A stretch of 64,000 nt of DNA, from the NCBI GenBank assembly GCA_905215525.1, contig CAJMQJ010000001.1, positions 558,001-622,000 of the forward strand, read 5' to 3'. This document shows positions 16,031 to 24,427 of the stretch, piece by piece. A program made the translations under genes and the position numbers. The notes beneath the pieces are model-generated. The model saw nothing but the letters and a program-made list of their open reading frames with translations, did no database searches and was not told where the DNA came from. Each line of letters opens with the position of its first letter. Position 1 is the stretch's first letter. The DNA comes from an uncultured bacterium. GTDB lineage: Bacteria; Actinomycetota; Coriobacteriia; Coriobacteriales; Coriobacteriaceae.

Positions 16031-17071
16031 GCGTCCTCCCTTCGGGTTGCTCTCATGCTAGCTGACGAAGATAGCTGAACCTTCGGCGTTTAACCAAGCT
16101 GCGCTGTCGAGGAACCAAGATGCAGGCTGGGCGAGCTGAACAGCAAGAGAGACCGTAGTCACGCATCCTCGGATCGAGCCCGAAAAAGCAATCCTTGCCG
16201 CTCATGAACACCGGCACGTGAAACGCTATGCTCAAGAGCACTTAGCTCGAAGAACCCCCTCGCATGCAACTATCGAATCCGGGAAGCTGTCCGATTGGTC
16301 GTGCACGACGACGAGCGTACAATGGGTGGATACCAACAAGAACCTGCCCTCCATGCCAACTCCGCCACCTGACGTGATGGGCGATCCGATTGCTCTTCTG
16401 GATTGCCTTGAGAAGAACGCTGACGGAATCACCGAGCAGGATTCCAAGGGGACTGCATTTCTTCATGTTGTTCCTATCGGCAAACCCTGCCCCCAGTTGG
16501 AAGCCATCTTGGGCATATCGGCCTTGGAGACGGTGTTGTGACTCATATTAGCAAGTCTTCGCTCGACGGAGTCGGCGTTTCCGTCAGCGCCGAGTTCGGG
16601 AGCGCATTGAGGTCATTCGCATTTCCCCATGCATTTGAAAGTGGAGCCGTTGAACTCGTGGGTGAATAAGCCGCCTGCGACGATTCTTTCGGTCATCGCT
16701 CTTGCACATCCCTTCTGATCTGTGGAAACGTAAGACGGTAAAGCCACTGGCTACGATTCACTTCGCTAAGCAAGCGCCAAAGAGGGAAAACAACCGTTTT
16801 GGCATCCCTTTTGAGCGGTTTCGGACCTCAAAGCCTTGCCGCTTTTGTCCCCGGGACAAAAATGAAACTGTGGGCCTGCGGTTTCGAAATAGTTTGCGAA
16901 TTTGTCCCAGGGTTTGTCCCAAACGCGTACGCGAGGACACACGGAGGGATTCGGCGGCAAGGTGGACAAATCGACAACCAAACTAGACCCAATTGGAATG
17001 TCGCCACGGCAAATGAACTTGAAAGAGTTGGAATAGAACATACGTTCTGTATAACGTTATAGCACCAGGTG
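16031..17071. other. One-kilobase stretch without a confident gene
   Basis: Open frames exist (for example 16218-16541 plus, about 107 aa) but show no family resemblance, lack good ribosome sites, and read as gene debris. From about 16840 to 16925 several GTCCC-containing boxes cluster, including TTTTGTCCC(C)GGGACAAAA at 16844-16862 and TTTGTCCCAGGGTTTGTCCC at 16901-16920. Confidence 0.45.
16844..16920. repeat. Cluster of TTTGTCCC boxes, one palindromic
   Basis: TTTTGTCCC and GGGACAAAA meet as an almost perfect 19-bp palindrome at 16844-16862. Two direct TTTGTCCC copies follow at 16901-16908 and 16913-16920. A regulator or replication/recombination protein could bind these. No adjacent gene suggests which. 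Confidence 0.45.
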
Positions 17072-17103
17072 GCAGGCGTAGTTTCAATCGAAGCTACGCC
17101 TGC
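17072..17103. repeat. Hairpin of the GTTTCAAT family, copy 4
   Basis: GCAGGCGTAG pairs with CTACGCCTGC around TTTCAATCGAAG, 28 bp past the yjdF copy 3 stop, followed by TGCTATATA. Same placement as the other yjdF-linked hairpins. Confidence 0.5.
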
Positions 17104-17130
17104 TGCTATATATACTGGTCGATAGCGGTA

Positions 17131-17550
17131 TCAATGACCGCGATGCTTCTGCTTGCGCTTCAGCTTTCGCTGCTCGAAGCGCGCCTCCGCCTCGTCCGCG
17201 CGCCGCTGGCTTCTTGCTTGGGCCGATTCCCGCTTCATCGTCTCCCGCTGATTCGCGAGCGCCTGCTGCGCCTTGGTGCTCATCGCCGGCTGCTTAAGGG
17301 CCTTCGCCGCCTCGCGAGCGCGTCGCTTGGGGTTCTTCGCGGGCTTGCTCGTCTCGGCGTGATCGCCACCGAAGAACGCGAGCTCCGCCCATTTGCTTGT
17401 AACGAATCGCAGGATTTCCTCATCGGACGGTTCCGCGCCGAAGACGATGCGGGCTACGCCGTATGTTTCGTCCTCGACATGTTCCGCCAGCCCCACCCAA
17501 AACTGGCCGTCATGATATACGGTCAGGGTGGATGACACGCTGATCTGCAT
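17131..17550 (-). CDS. yjdF: YjdF-family protein (DUF2992), copy 3
   Basis: 139 aa, differing from copy 2 at only a handful of residues in the basic tail; the first 85 residues look identical. Same AAAGGAGGAACC ribosome site and same leader. The -10 position is CACAAT instead of TATAAT, so expression may be weaker or start elsewhere. Three yjdF copies within 11 kb point to repeated local duplication. Confidence 0.92.
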   Translation of the reverse strand: MQISVSSTLTVYHDGQFWVGLAEHVEDETYGVARIVFGAEPSDEEILRFVTSKWAELAFFGGDHAETSKPAKNPKRRAREAAKALKQPAMSTKAQQALANQRETMKRESAQARSQRRADEAEARFEQRKLKRKQKHRGH

Positions 17551-17676
17551 GGTTGGTTCCTCCTTTATGTAGATGACCATGCAGAGAAGGGACAACCAAG
17601 GAGGCAGGTTACTGATGCGGACTCCCGCACGCCCGCGACTACCCGACGGGGACTGTGTTTTCATCTCTGATGCCCG
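17551..17676 (-). ncRNA. Structured yjdF leader, candidate yjdF-motif riboswitch (copy 3)
   Basis: Near-identical to the leader of copy 2 over its full length. Similarity ends just past the -10 region (about 17690), so the promoter edge bounds the duplicated unit. Confidence 0.5.
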
Positions 17677-17690
17677 CATTGTGGCACGCA

Positions 17691-18371
17691 CGGATTTACG
17701 ATGTTGATTGCCGGCGCCTAGACGGAGATGAAGGCGGTTCGATCTAGGTCAAGCCGGTCGCTCGTTCATGAAGCGGCCGATGGCTGCGTTCATGAACGAG
17801 CGACTGATTCCCTGAAAATAAAAGGCGCCCCCGAGGACACCTACAGGCTATCTTCGAACTACTTGATTTGGAGCAGACGGAGGAAAAAATAGGGCAGAAT
17901 CGCTTTCACGATCCTGCCCCGCAAACCCGAGGGTTTCTAACTACTAACTATTATGCAGCTAAACGCCCCATTGTCAATCCCGCGGGTATTTGGGTGCGCA
18001 CGCATTGATCGTGACCCTGACCCTGCGCGAACGCGTTCCTGTAGGGGTATGCGTTTGGGGATCCGGGTGTGGTCAGCGCGGCCGGAACGGCGGAATTTGC
18101 CCTACTTCCGCTGTTTATGAAGAGCATCCATATTGAAAATCAATAATATTTTGGCAAATTCAAATGGAACTAAACTTATTAGACTGATTATGACTCTGGG
18201 GCTTACGACGGCTCGGGAAGTTACGCAGCCGTTTCCCCTTCCCATAAGTAGTCTTATGGATCACGTGATCGGGGGTTTGTCGGAATCGGCCACATCATCT
18301 TAACGATCGGCCTGCCTTCCCGTTCCATGCCCTCATTAAATCAGTAGATAACTGCTAACGAGGAGGAGCCT
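17691..18371. other. Intergenic stretch with two hairpins
   Basis: No gene recognised. It contains a perfect 16-bp stem at 17757-17804 and a hairpin GGGCAG...CTGCCC near 17893-17921, then AT-rich sequence (18120-18190) and GC-rich sequence up to the VOC gene. Confidence 0.5.
17757..17804. repeat. Perfect 16-bp inverted repeat
   Basis: GTCGCTCGTTCATGAA (17757-17772) and its exact complement (17789-17804) enclose a 16-nt spacer. There is no U-run, so it is not a standard terminator. It could be a recombination end or an operator pair. Confidence 0.6.
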
Positions 18372-18830
18372 ATGATTGGGCAAATTTATCATGTGGGGTT
18401 GACCGTCAGCGACCTGGATCGTTCCGTAGCGTTTTATCGTGATGTGCTGGGCCTTCGGTATCAGGGGGAGCTCCTGATGGAGGGGAAAGAGACGGAGGCG
18501 ATGTTCCGGCGAGAAAACTGCAAGGCTCGGGTCGCTTATCTAAACGGCTCGGATCGGCTGCATATGCCGCCGGTGGAGCTCATCCAGTTTGTTAAGGATG
18601 AAATTCACCACACTCCCATGGATCTTTTCACCACCTCTATTTCGGAACTGTGCTTCTATACGGAGGATGCCGACGGGGCTTATCAAAAACTGGTGGAGCA
18701 GGGCGTGGAGTGTTTTTCTGCTCCGCAGGAATTTGATTTTAGGCAGGATGGCTTTGGCCGAAGCAAAGCCTTCTACCTTCGTGACCCAGATGGAATCATA
18801 TTAGAGATCATGCAGCCGCTGGAGAACTGA
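18372..18830 (+). CDS. VOC-superfamily (glyoxalase/dioxygenase-fold) protein
   Basis: 152 aa with two beta-alpha-beta-beta-beta units: QIYHVGLTVSDLDRSVAFYRDVLG (start) and SELCFYTEDADGAYQKLVEQG (about 94-115), ending DPDGIILEIMQP. His7, a Glu in VELIQF and the Glu in ILEIMQP are likely metal ligands. Substrate unknown; family members include lactoylglutathione lyases, epimerases and resistance proteins. GAGGAGG precedes the ATG. Confidence 0.88.
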   Translation: MIGQIYHVGLTVSDLDRSVAFYRDVLGLRYQGELLMEGKETEAMFRRENCKARVAYLNGSDRLHMPPVELIQFVKDEIHHTPMDLFTTSISELCFYTEDADGAYQKLVEQGVECFSAPQEFDFRQDGFGRSKAFYLRDPDGIILEIMQPLEN

Positions 18831-18887
18831 TCTTTGACATTCTGAGACGCTCTTTTAGCGTCACCCCTTAAAATCGCAGGCGAGCAG

Positions 18888-19469
18888 CTATTCCTCGACG
18901 ATCTTTACGCGTCCCTCTCTACGGGGCTTCGCCTGCGGGTATGGTCCCTCGCAGTATCCCAATGCGAGGAAAGCGCGGCAAATGTAATTGTCGGGAACGC
19001 CCCACGCGGCAAGAAGGCTCCTGCCTTCTTCGGAGACAAATGTCTGCTCGCCGCGGCTGACGATGCAGCTGGAGATTCCCAGGCTGTGGGCCTCTAGCGC
19101 CATCGCCTGCGCGACCACAAAGGCGTCGGGGACGCTGAAGACGAAATCCTTCTGGCAGAACACGCAGACGGCAGCCGGCGCGCCATAGAAGCCGTTCTTG
19201 ATGGAGGGATCGTCGATGACACTCGGCTGCTCGGAGCTGACGCGGTTGCCGATCAAATTGCCCCTGTCGAAGCGAGCTATGTTCAGCTTGCCCACCTTCT
19301 CTGCCAGGGCGGCGTCATGCAGGGCCACCACCACGCTTCGCTGGGCGCCGCCGGCGTTGGCCGAGTAGATTCCCGCCTCAACGATGCGCTCCAGGTCTTC
19401 GCGGGCAATCTGCTCGCTTGTGTACTTGCGCACCGAGCGGCATCCCTTGATGGTTTCCAGCATATTCAT
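18888..19469 (-). CDS. Nitroreductase-family FMN protein
   Basis: 193 aa. N-terminal MNMLETIKGCRSVRKYTSE has the FMN-phosphate-binding Arg-Ser-x-Arg element. AVCVFCQKDF and GISSCIVSRGEQTF lie in the core, and the end PRREGRVKIVEE is typical of the family. Uses NAD(P)H to reduce nitroaromatics, quinones or related compounds; the physiological substrate is unknown. ATG 19469 is chosen because AAGGAAG stands 8 bases upstream; the longer open frame has no ribosome site. Confidence 0.88.
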   Translation of the reverse strand: MNMLETIKGCRSVRKYTSEQIAREDLERIVEAGIYSANAGGAQRSVVVALHDAALAEKVGKLNIARFDRGNLIGNRVSSEQPSVIDDPSIKNGFYGAPAAVCVFCQKDFVFSVPDAFVVAQAMALEAHSLGISSCIVSRGEQTFVSEEGRSLLAAWGVPDNYICRAFLALGYCEGPYPQAKPRREGRVKIVEE

Positions 19470-19803
19470 GCCTACACTTCCTTCCAGTATTGAGGGCCTG
19501 CGACGTACATGTCCCCGGTATAGCCGAAGAACACGGCGAGGTGACCCTTTCGTCATCCGAACAGCTCGCACGTGGAGTATTTTGAGAGCCAAGTTGCCTT
19601 GCGTGCGTATCCGGCTCTGGTTATATTTCACGCGATGGCGCATGCAAAAGCGAGTACGCACTTATTTGTAACTGCATGCCTTTCTTGAAACCGGTGCGAT
19701 CAAGGGGGAGGGCATCCCGTGATGGCCAAAGAGGATATGCTGGCTCCAATGAAGATTGAGCCAAAATGACTTCTCGTTGAAGCTCCTTGAGCAACGGACG
19801 GCG

Positions 19804-20244
19804 CTATCGAGTGTGAGCGTTTTCGTAAGCCTCTTTGATATCTTCTGGCAAACCGTCGGGAATCATGGCCCTCAGCTCAGTCTCATTCTCACCCTGATTC
19901 AGCTGCCCGTAGAACCAGCATTTGTACTTCAGCATGTCCAGCGCGCGGTTCATGTTCGCGATCTCTAGCTCCATGTGGGCCTTCCGCTCCTCGAACATGG
20001 CCTTGCGTTTGGGGTATGTCGATGGACCCTCCGCGCACCATTCCATGAACAGCCGAATGTCCTTGATCTCCATCCCCGCTTTCTTGAGGCATTCGATGAC
20101 CCGAAGCGCCTCGAGTTCCGTATCGCCGAATTGCCGAATGCCGGACGTCCGCTCCAATGCCGGGAACAATCCCTGCTTGTCGTAATAGCGCAGCGTTGAG
20201 GCGGGCAAGCCGAACATCTCCGACACCTGTCCGATTGTGTACAT
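19804..20244 (-). CDS. MerR-family transcriptional regulator
   Basis: 146 aa: MerR winged helix (YTIGQVSEMFGLPASTLRYYDKQGLFP, then GIRQFGDTELEAL), then a coiled-coil dimerisation helix (EERKAHMELEIANMNRALDML) and a short effector tail with one Cys (YKCWFYG). It is divergent from the carboxymuconolactone decarboxylase-like gene, whose promoter carries a palindrome in the long -35/-10 spacer, the usual MerR operator position. Confidence 0.92.
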   Translation of the reverse strand: MYTIGQVSEMFGLPASTLRYYDKQGLFPALERTSGIRQFGDTELEALRVIECLKKAGMEIKDIRLFMEWCAEGPSTYPKRKAMFEERKAHMELEIANMNRALDMLKYKCWFYGQLNQGENETELRAMIPDGLPEDIKEAYENAHTR

Positions 20245-20275
20245 GGTTCCTCCGAATAAATCTCGAATTCATTCC

Positions 20276-20303
20276 TTGACCTAAAGTCAGGTTTAGGTAT
20301 TAC
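20276..20303 (+). promoter_or_regulatory. MerR-type operator in the promoter of the decarboxylase-cupin gene
   Basis: TTGACC (-35, 20276-20281) and TATTAC (-10, 20298-20303) enclose the inverted repeat ACCTAAA-gtcagg-TTTAGGT (20280-20299). MerR-family activators bind such palindromes between -35 and -10. Confidence 0.65.
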
Positions 20304-20396
20304 CTTCATTCTCGTCATTAGAACAGGGATTGCAAAGGGTGTTCCGTAATGCGGAAACAGATTTGCACCTAAACCATCGACAGGGGGAGATCGATC

Positions 20397-21046
20397 ATGG
20401 CAATTAAACAGACGGCAGGCAGAGATGCCCTAGGGGACTTTGCCCCCAAATTCGCACAGCTCAATGACGATGTGCTGTTTGGCGAGGTGTGGAGCCGAGA
20501 GGGCGAGCTTTCCCTTCGAGACCGCAGCGTGGTGACGGTGGTGGCGCTGATGGCGCAGGGACTGACGGATTCCTCGTTCCAATACCATCTGATGTCCGCA
20601 AAGAATAACGGTGTAACCAGGGCGGAGATAGCGGAAATCCTTACCCACGCCGCGTTTTACGCGGGGTGGCCCAAGGCATGGGCGGCCTTCCGCATGGCAA
20701 AGGAGGTCTGGGCGGATGACGATGCCGCTGATGCAAAAGCCGAGCACCAAAACGAGATGGCCTTTCCCATCGGTGCCCCCAACGACGCATTCGCGAAGTA
20801 CTTTATCGGGCAAAGCTACCTCGTGCCTCTATCAACCGAGCAGGTTGGCGTCTACAACGTGACGTTCGAGCCCGGCTGCCGCAACAACTGGCACGTGCAC
20901 CACGCCAAAAACGGCGGCGGACAGATTCTCATCTGCGTGGCTGGTCGAGGGTTTTACCAGGAATGGGGTAAGCCGGCGCAGAAACTGCACCCTGGCGACG
21001 TGGTCAACATCGCCCCGGGTGTGAAACATTGGCACGGAGCCGCGCC
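20397..21046 (+). pseudogene. Carboxymuconolactone decarboxylase-like/cupin fusion, 3'-truncated
   Basis: Residues 1-115 are a carboxymuconolactone decarboxylase (AhpD-like) domain (SLRDRSVVTVVALMAQG, ILTHAAFYAGWPKAW). Residues about 140-215 are a cupin with the first motif GCRNNWHVHHAKNGG and second motif PGDVVNIAPGVKHWHG. After GVKHWHGAA the frame runs into foreign sequence (the antisense of a sirtuin fragment) and continues nonsensically to 21347. Family members end soon after this cupin motif with a short tail, which is lost here. Such proteins act in quinone/peroxide-related redox chemistry. The truncation probably impairs the fold, but a fused product could be made. Confidence 0.8.
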
Positions 21047-21629
21047 CGAGATGTTTACGCTCAGCAGGTGCGCATCCGGCAGCTTCGCGGTCATGCTCCA
21101 GAACGGGAGCGTGATGATGCCGGGGGTCATCTCGCCTACGCCGAGCTCCAACAACAGCACGCGGCGATCGCTGTGCTCGCACACAAAGCGCTCGTATCGT
21201 CCGAGGCTCTCGCGCCATGCCGCACCCTGCAGAAACGTGTCGTCGCGCACCCACGGCACAAGCTGCCAGCCGCAGTGCGGGCATCGGGGGACATCCTCGC
21301 TGCGGACCTCGAACCCCGCCATGCCCGCGAGCATGCGCTCGACGTAGGGGCTCGCGTCGAAGAGCTCGTCGCAGCATGGCTGCTTGCATTGAAGGTGCGC
21401 GAAGCTTCCCTGATAGTTGCAGATCCTCTCGGTGGGAAACGTCTTCTCGACTTGGGTGTCCACATTGGTGCTCAGGATGAAGTAATCCTTATGGCCGATG
21501 AGGGACCGTAGGTCGAGATAGGGCTGCGAGGTCGGCTCGCGCAGCATGAAATCGATATATCGCGCGTAGTAGGCCCATTGCTGCTCGAGGCTGGGGTAGA
21601 GGTGGTAGAAGCCGTCGAAAAGGCTCTTG
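21047..21629 (-). pseudogene. SirTM-like sirtuin fragment, near-identical duplicate of 24524-25106
   Basis: About 583 bp almost identical to the middle of the intact gene at 24428-25276; I see two mismatches near 21067. It codes SLFDGFYHLYPSLEQQW through LLSVNISG but lacks the N-terminal NAD-binding region and the C-terminus. A minus-strand frame (21685 to 20954) joins it to unrelated sequence at both ends, so it is a chimera, not a natural gene. Near-identity implies a very recent duplication, gene conversion or an assembly error. Confidence 0.85.
21047..21629. repeat. Direct repeat A1 (about 583 bp; partner 24524-25106)
   Basis: Left edge CGCCCGAGATGTTTACGCTCA, right edge GTCGAAAAGGCTCTTGA. 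The same orientation and nearly the same bases occur at 24524-25106. It truncates the decarboxylase-cupin gene. Confidence 0.9.
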
Positions 21630-21715
21630 ACTACTTTCGATTGATGCTCAGTGCCCATTGTATTCGCTACGATTAAACTCGGCACAGGGGATACTGGTTT
21701 TCCGTGCGAAAACGC

Positions 21716-21835
21716 TCATGCCGCTAAATTGAGCGACCGCCTGTACTGCAGCGGGATCATCCGCCCGAGCGATCCCTTAATCCGTCGCCCGTTGCGCCAA
21801 TCGGCAGAAGCCACGCGTGGACGCTGATCGCTCGA
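21716..21835 (-). pseudogene. IS3-family transposase (OrfB), C-terminal remnant
   Basis: Minus strand reads QRPRVASADWRNGRRIKGSL, then GRMIPLQYRRSLNLAA and a stop. The RIKGSLG(W)MSPLEYR-like ending is characteristic of IS3/IS150 OrfB transposases. Everything upstream is missing. It lies between the duplicated sirtuin fragment and the radical-SAM pair and may have mediated the rearrangement. Confidence 0.75.
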
Positions 21836-21857
21836 GCAAATCGTCGTCGGTTTTCGT

Positions 21858-22766
21858 TTAACGATTTCTTTTTCCGCTATTATCTGACCCTCGGACTTCC
21901 TCGTGATAGAAGTAGTCCACGATCACCGGATGCCCCTGGGGAACTCTGCCATAAGGCATTTCGTTGTCCACAAAGGGGCAATCGTACTTCTTGGCCATTT
22001 CCTCGGCTTTTACTTCAAGCGCTTCAAAATAGCTACGGTTGCGCTTGTTATAGATCTCATCGTAAAGCGGTACGAGATTGGGATGTTTCTCGGCGATATA
22101 ATCCAGGATCGCTTTTTTGAAACCACCCCGAAGATTGAGATTTTCGAGCCAAAACAAATCGCACCGATCCTTTACTCGCTCAAAAATCATCTCAAAATCC
22201 GTGATGCCGGGAAATACCGGGGACACGAAGCAGACCGTACGGATACCTTCGTCATACACCTGCTTCATAGCAGCGATACGACGCTCGATGCTCGACGCGG
22301 AGTCCATATCGTTCTTGAAGTTCTCATCCAGCGTGTTGATCGACCATGAAACGGTCACTCGTCCAAGCCTCTTCAGCAGATCGATATCCCGTACCACAAG
22401 ATCGGACTTTGTGCAGATCAGAATATCTGCATCGCTGCCAATCAGCTGCTCCAGGAGTTTCCTGGTATTCCCGAATCGCTCCTCCTGTGGATTGTAGCCA
22501 TCCGTCACAGAACCGATAACCACCCGCTGTCCAGCGTATTTCTTCGGATTCTTGATTTCCGGCCAATGCTTCACATCAAGAAAGGTGCCCCATTCCTCCT
22601 TGTGTCCGGTAAAGCGCTTCATAAAGGAGGCATAGCAATACTTGCAGGCATGCGTGCAGCCTACATAGGGATTGACCGAGTAGCCGCCTACCGGCAGGCT
22701 GGACTTGGTCATGATGTTCTTTGCTTCCACCTCATTGATGAGGATTCCATCGATCACTTCCGCCAT
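21858..22766 (-). CDS. Radical SAM mobile pair protein B-like
   Basis: 302 aa radical SAM enzyme. The 4Fe-4S motif CTHACKYCYA is near residue 38. The barrel continues through RVVIGSVTDGYNPQEE and ILICTKSDLVVRDIDLL, as in SPL-like/SplB-related proteins. ATG 22766 is supported by TGGAGGTGC upstream. Its start overlaps the end of the partner gene by 13 bp. This two-gene set is known as the radical SAM mobile pair; the chemistry is not established. Confidence 0.85.
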   Translation of the reverse strand: MAEVIDGILINEVEAKNIMTKSSLPVGGYSVNPYVGCTHACKYCYASFMKRFTGHKEEWGTFLDVKHWPEIKNPKKYAGQRVVIGSVTDGYNPQEERFGNTRKLLEQLIGSDADILICTKSDLVVRDIDLLKRLGRVTVSWSINTLDENFKNDMDSASSIERRIAAMKQVYDEGIRTVCFVSPVFPGITDFEMIFERVKDRCDLFWLENLNLRGGFKKAILDYIAEKHPNLVPLYDEIYNKRNRSYFEALEVKAEEMAKKYDCPFVDNEMPYGRVPQGHPVIVDYFYHEEVRGSDNSGKRNR

Positions 22767-23443
22767 GTTCTCTGCACCTCCAGCACTCTTTCGAATTCTT
22801 CCGGCAATTCCTGAATCATGTTTTCGTCCCCTATGACAGAGACGAGGTCTTCCTTCATAAACATTGGAATGCCAAGCGCGTGCGCCTGGTCCGTCAAAGA
22901 CCATGCCCACTCCGGTTCCGTATGAACCTTCCTGCTCTGCGCCCCGGTCATGGTACCGACGACGATCCAGTTGATTCCGGAAAGGTCGACCGTACCGGGA
23001 TCGTCGAATAGCGGCTCAAAAGTAACGAAGAAGTGATTTGCTTTGACGTTTTTCCGAAGGGCGTCGATACGCCACAGCTCCGCTTTCCTCGTCACCGTAA
23101 CGCCGAACCATGCGTTTTCCAGGTCGGTATCTAAATCCAGCAAATCGGGTCTCTTGGTCAGGAACAGGAACTGATGCTGTGGATTCTCATGGATCTTTGC
23201 AAATACCTCGTCTCGCCATTCCAGCTTCCACCCGGAGAGATCGCTCATGCCGGTAAGGAGAAAGTTCTGCGGGCGTTTCTTTTCCATCATCTTGAGCTTG
23301 CTCGGGAAGAACGCAGGATCAGCGAAGTCGTCAATCATATGCCAACGTTTCACATTGTTACGGGCATAGCAATATGGACACCCCACCGTGCAGCCGATGA
23401 CGATATTCATATTCTGAATCTGATTTTTGATGCAGATGCTCAT
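22754..23443 (-). CDS. Radical SAM mobile pair protein A-like (DUF5131)
   Basis: 229 aa. CTVGCPYCYARN (near residue 18) is the radical SAM cluster motif. QFLFLTKRPDLL and WFGVTVTRK, then NHFFVTFEPLFDD and WIVVGTMTGAQSRKV, match the Gp37/Gp68-like DUF5131 family. Its ATG overlaps the stop of the sirtuin N-terminal fragment (ATGA), so it is translationally coupled to it. It forms a unit with the downstream radical SAM gene. Confidence 0.85.
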   Translation of the reverse strand: MSICIKNQIQNMNIVIGCTVGCPYCYARNNVKRWHMIDDFADPAFFPSKLKMMEKKRPQNFLLTGMSDLSGWKLEWRDEVFAKIHENPQHQFLFLTKRPDLLDLDTDLENAWFGVTVTRKAELWRIDALRKNVKANHFFVTFEPLFDDPGTVDLSGINWIVVGTMTGAQSRKVHTEPEWAWSLTDQAHALGIPMFMKEDLVSVIGDENMIQELPEEFERVLEVQRTWRK

Positions 23444-23640
23444 AACGCCTGCCTACCTGCCTCTCCCGTAAACACACAATCAGCCTCCCCCACCTTGCGG
23501 ACAAAAGCCTCGATATCTTGCTTGCAAGCAGCAGGCTCGCAATCGCTCAAATCGTATGACGTGCCGCCGTTTCGATAGACGGCCCGATGGGAAAACGATC
23601 GGCTGACAAGCCCGATGCCGAGCTTCTCGCACAGGGTCAT
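23440..23640 (-). pseudogene. SirTM-like sirtuin, N-terminal fragment leading into the radical-SAM pair
   Basis: 66 aa: MTLCEKLGIGLVSRS, then YRNGGTSYDLSDCEPA, then VRKVGEADCVFTGEAG and a stop. It aligns with residues 1-58 of the intact sirtuin S1 (25966-26931) and stops at the beginning of the NAD-binding loop. GGGAG precedes the ATG. It could be simple debris or a short leader peptide that now couples translation of the radical-SAM pair. It is divergent from TetR copy A. Confidence 0.75.
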
Positions 23641-23783
23641 CCGTGCTCCCTTTCAGCTATAAAAAACAGGTGTCTATAAACAGTATCCTTGTTGATTTTC
23701 GCAGGGGCAATGAACAAACGCGTGCACCTGTCGATAAACGAACAGCTACTGGACATTGTCAAACGACTCAGATTGGAGAGGCG
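23641..23783. promoter_or_regulatory. Divergent promoter/operator, TetR copy A
   Basis: Contains the box ACAGGTGTCTATAAA (23666-23680) within an imperfect palindrome of the form TATA-n-ACA-gg-TGT-n-TATA, also present in the promoter of copy B (26952-26971). Probably the binding site of the adjacent TetR protein, governing both directions. Confidence 0.6.
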
Positions 23784-24344
23784 ATGGGAGAAACCAAGAT
23801 CGACCGCCGGCGGCGCTACACCCTCTCGGTCATACAGGAGGCGTTCTTCGCGCTGCTGGCCGAGGTCGGCTTCGCGAAGATGACGGTGGCGGACATCTGC
23901 CGCCGCGCCGAGATCAACCGGGGAACGTTCTATCTGCATTGCGAGGATAAGTACGCGCTGCTCGATGCGCTTATCGACGAGGCATTGGCAGCGGCTCCCC
24001 CGCTTGAGGGGGTTGAATCGGCAACGCTTTGCCAGCGTCCGCCGGCAGACGACGATTATCGCCTGCTTTATTCGGACAGCGACGCATACGCTCGCGTAGC
24101 CCAGCGCGTCATAGAACGCGGAGCGGAGCAGATGGTTCCCTGGGTCATGGAGAAAACAGGGCTTTCACGCGAAGACGCCTTCCTGCTCTTCGTCCACAAC
24201 GTCCAGGGCAATCTGGCCGTCAACCGCCTGCTCGGCTGGAGACGAGGCCCCGAGTTCGCCCATGCCCAGGAGCTGCTCAACGCCTATTCCGAAGGGGGCT
24301 TACTGGCGGTATCCGCTCTTCGCGATTTCGATAACCCATCGTGA
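23784..24344 (+). CDS. TetR/AcrR-family regulator, copy A
   Basis: 186 aa. N-terminal helix-turn-helix (YTLSVIQEAFFALLAEVGFAK, MTVADICRRAEINRGTFYLH; residues about 10-55), then a helical ligand/dimer domain. Very similar to copy B at 27075, which controls the intact sirtuin operon. ATG 23784 has GGAGAGG before it; the longer frame upstream is promoter sequence. It faces the truncated sirtuin and the radical-SAM pair. Confidence 0.93.
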   Translation: MGETKIDRRRRYTLSVIQEAFFALLAEVGFAKMTVADICRRAEINRGTFYLHCEDKYALLDALIDEALAAAPPLEGVESATLCQRPPADDDYRLLYSDSDAYARVAQRVIERGAEQMVPWVMEKTGLSREDAFLLFVHNVQGNLAVNRLLGWRRGPEFAHAQELLNAYSEGGLLAVSALRDFDNPS

Positions 24345-24427
24345 CCTGCGATTCAGGAATACCAGCCTCCGAGCCCTCTCGTTCGGAGGCTGCGGCTAAA
24401 ACCTCATTGCGCGTCTACCGCTCCGCG

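Noticed and set aside
16218..16541. 107-codon plus-strand open frame
   Set aside because: No ribosome site or family resemblance; insufficient support, though debris of a former gene is possible.
21047..21347. Continuation of the decarboxylase-cupin frame to 316 aa
   Set aside because: The last 100 residues are antisense of sirtuin DNA and Ser/Arg-rich; not part of the original protein.
20954..21685. 243-codon minus-strand sirtuin-like open frame
   Set aside because: It joins a sirtuin fragment with antisense cupin sequence and unrelated 5' sequence, and lacks the NAD loop. Treated as a chimera of a duplication, not a gene.
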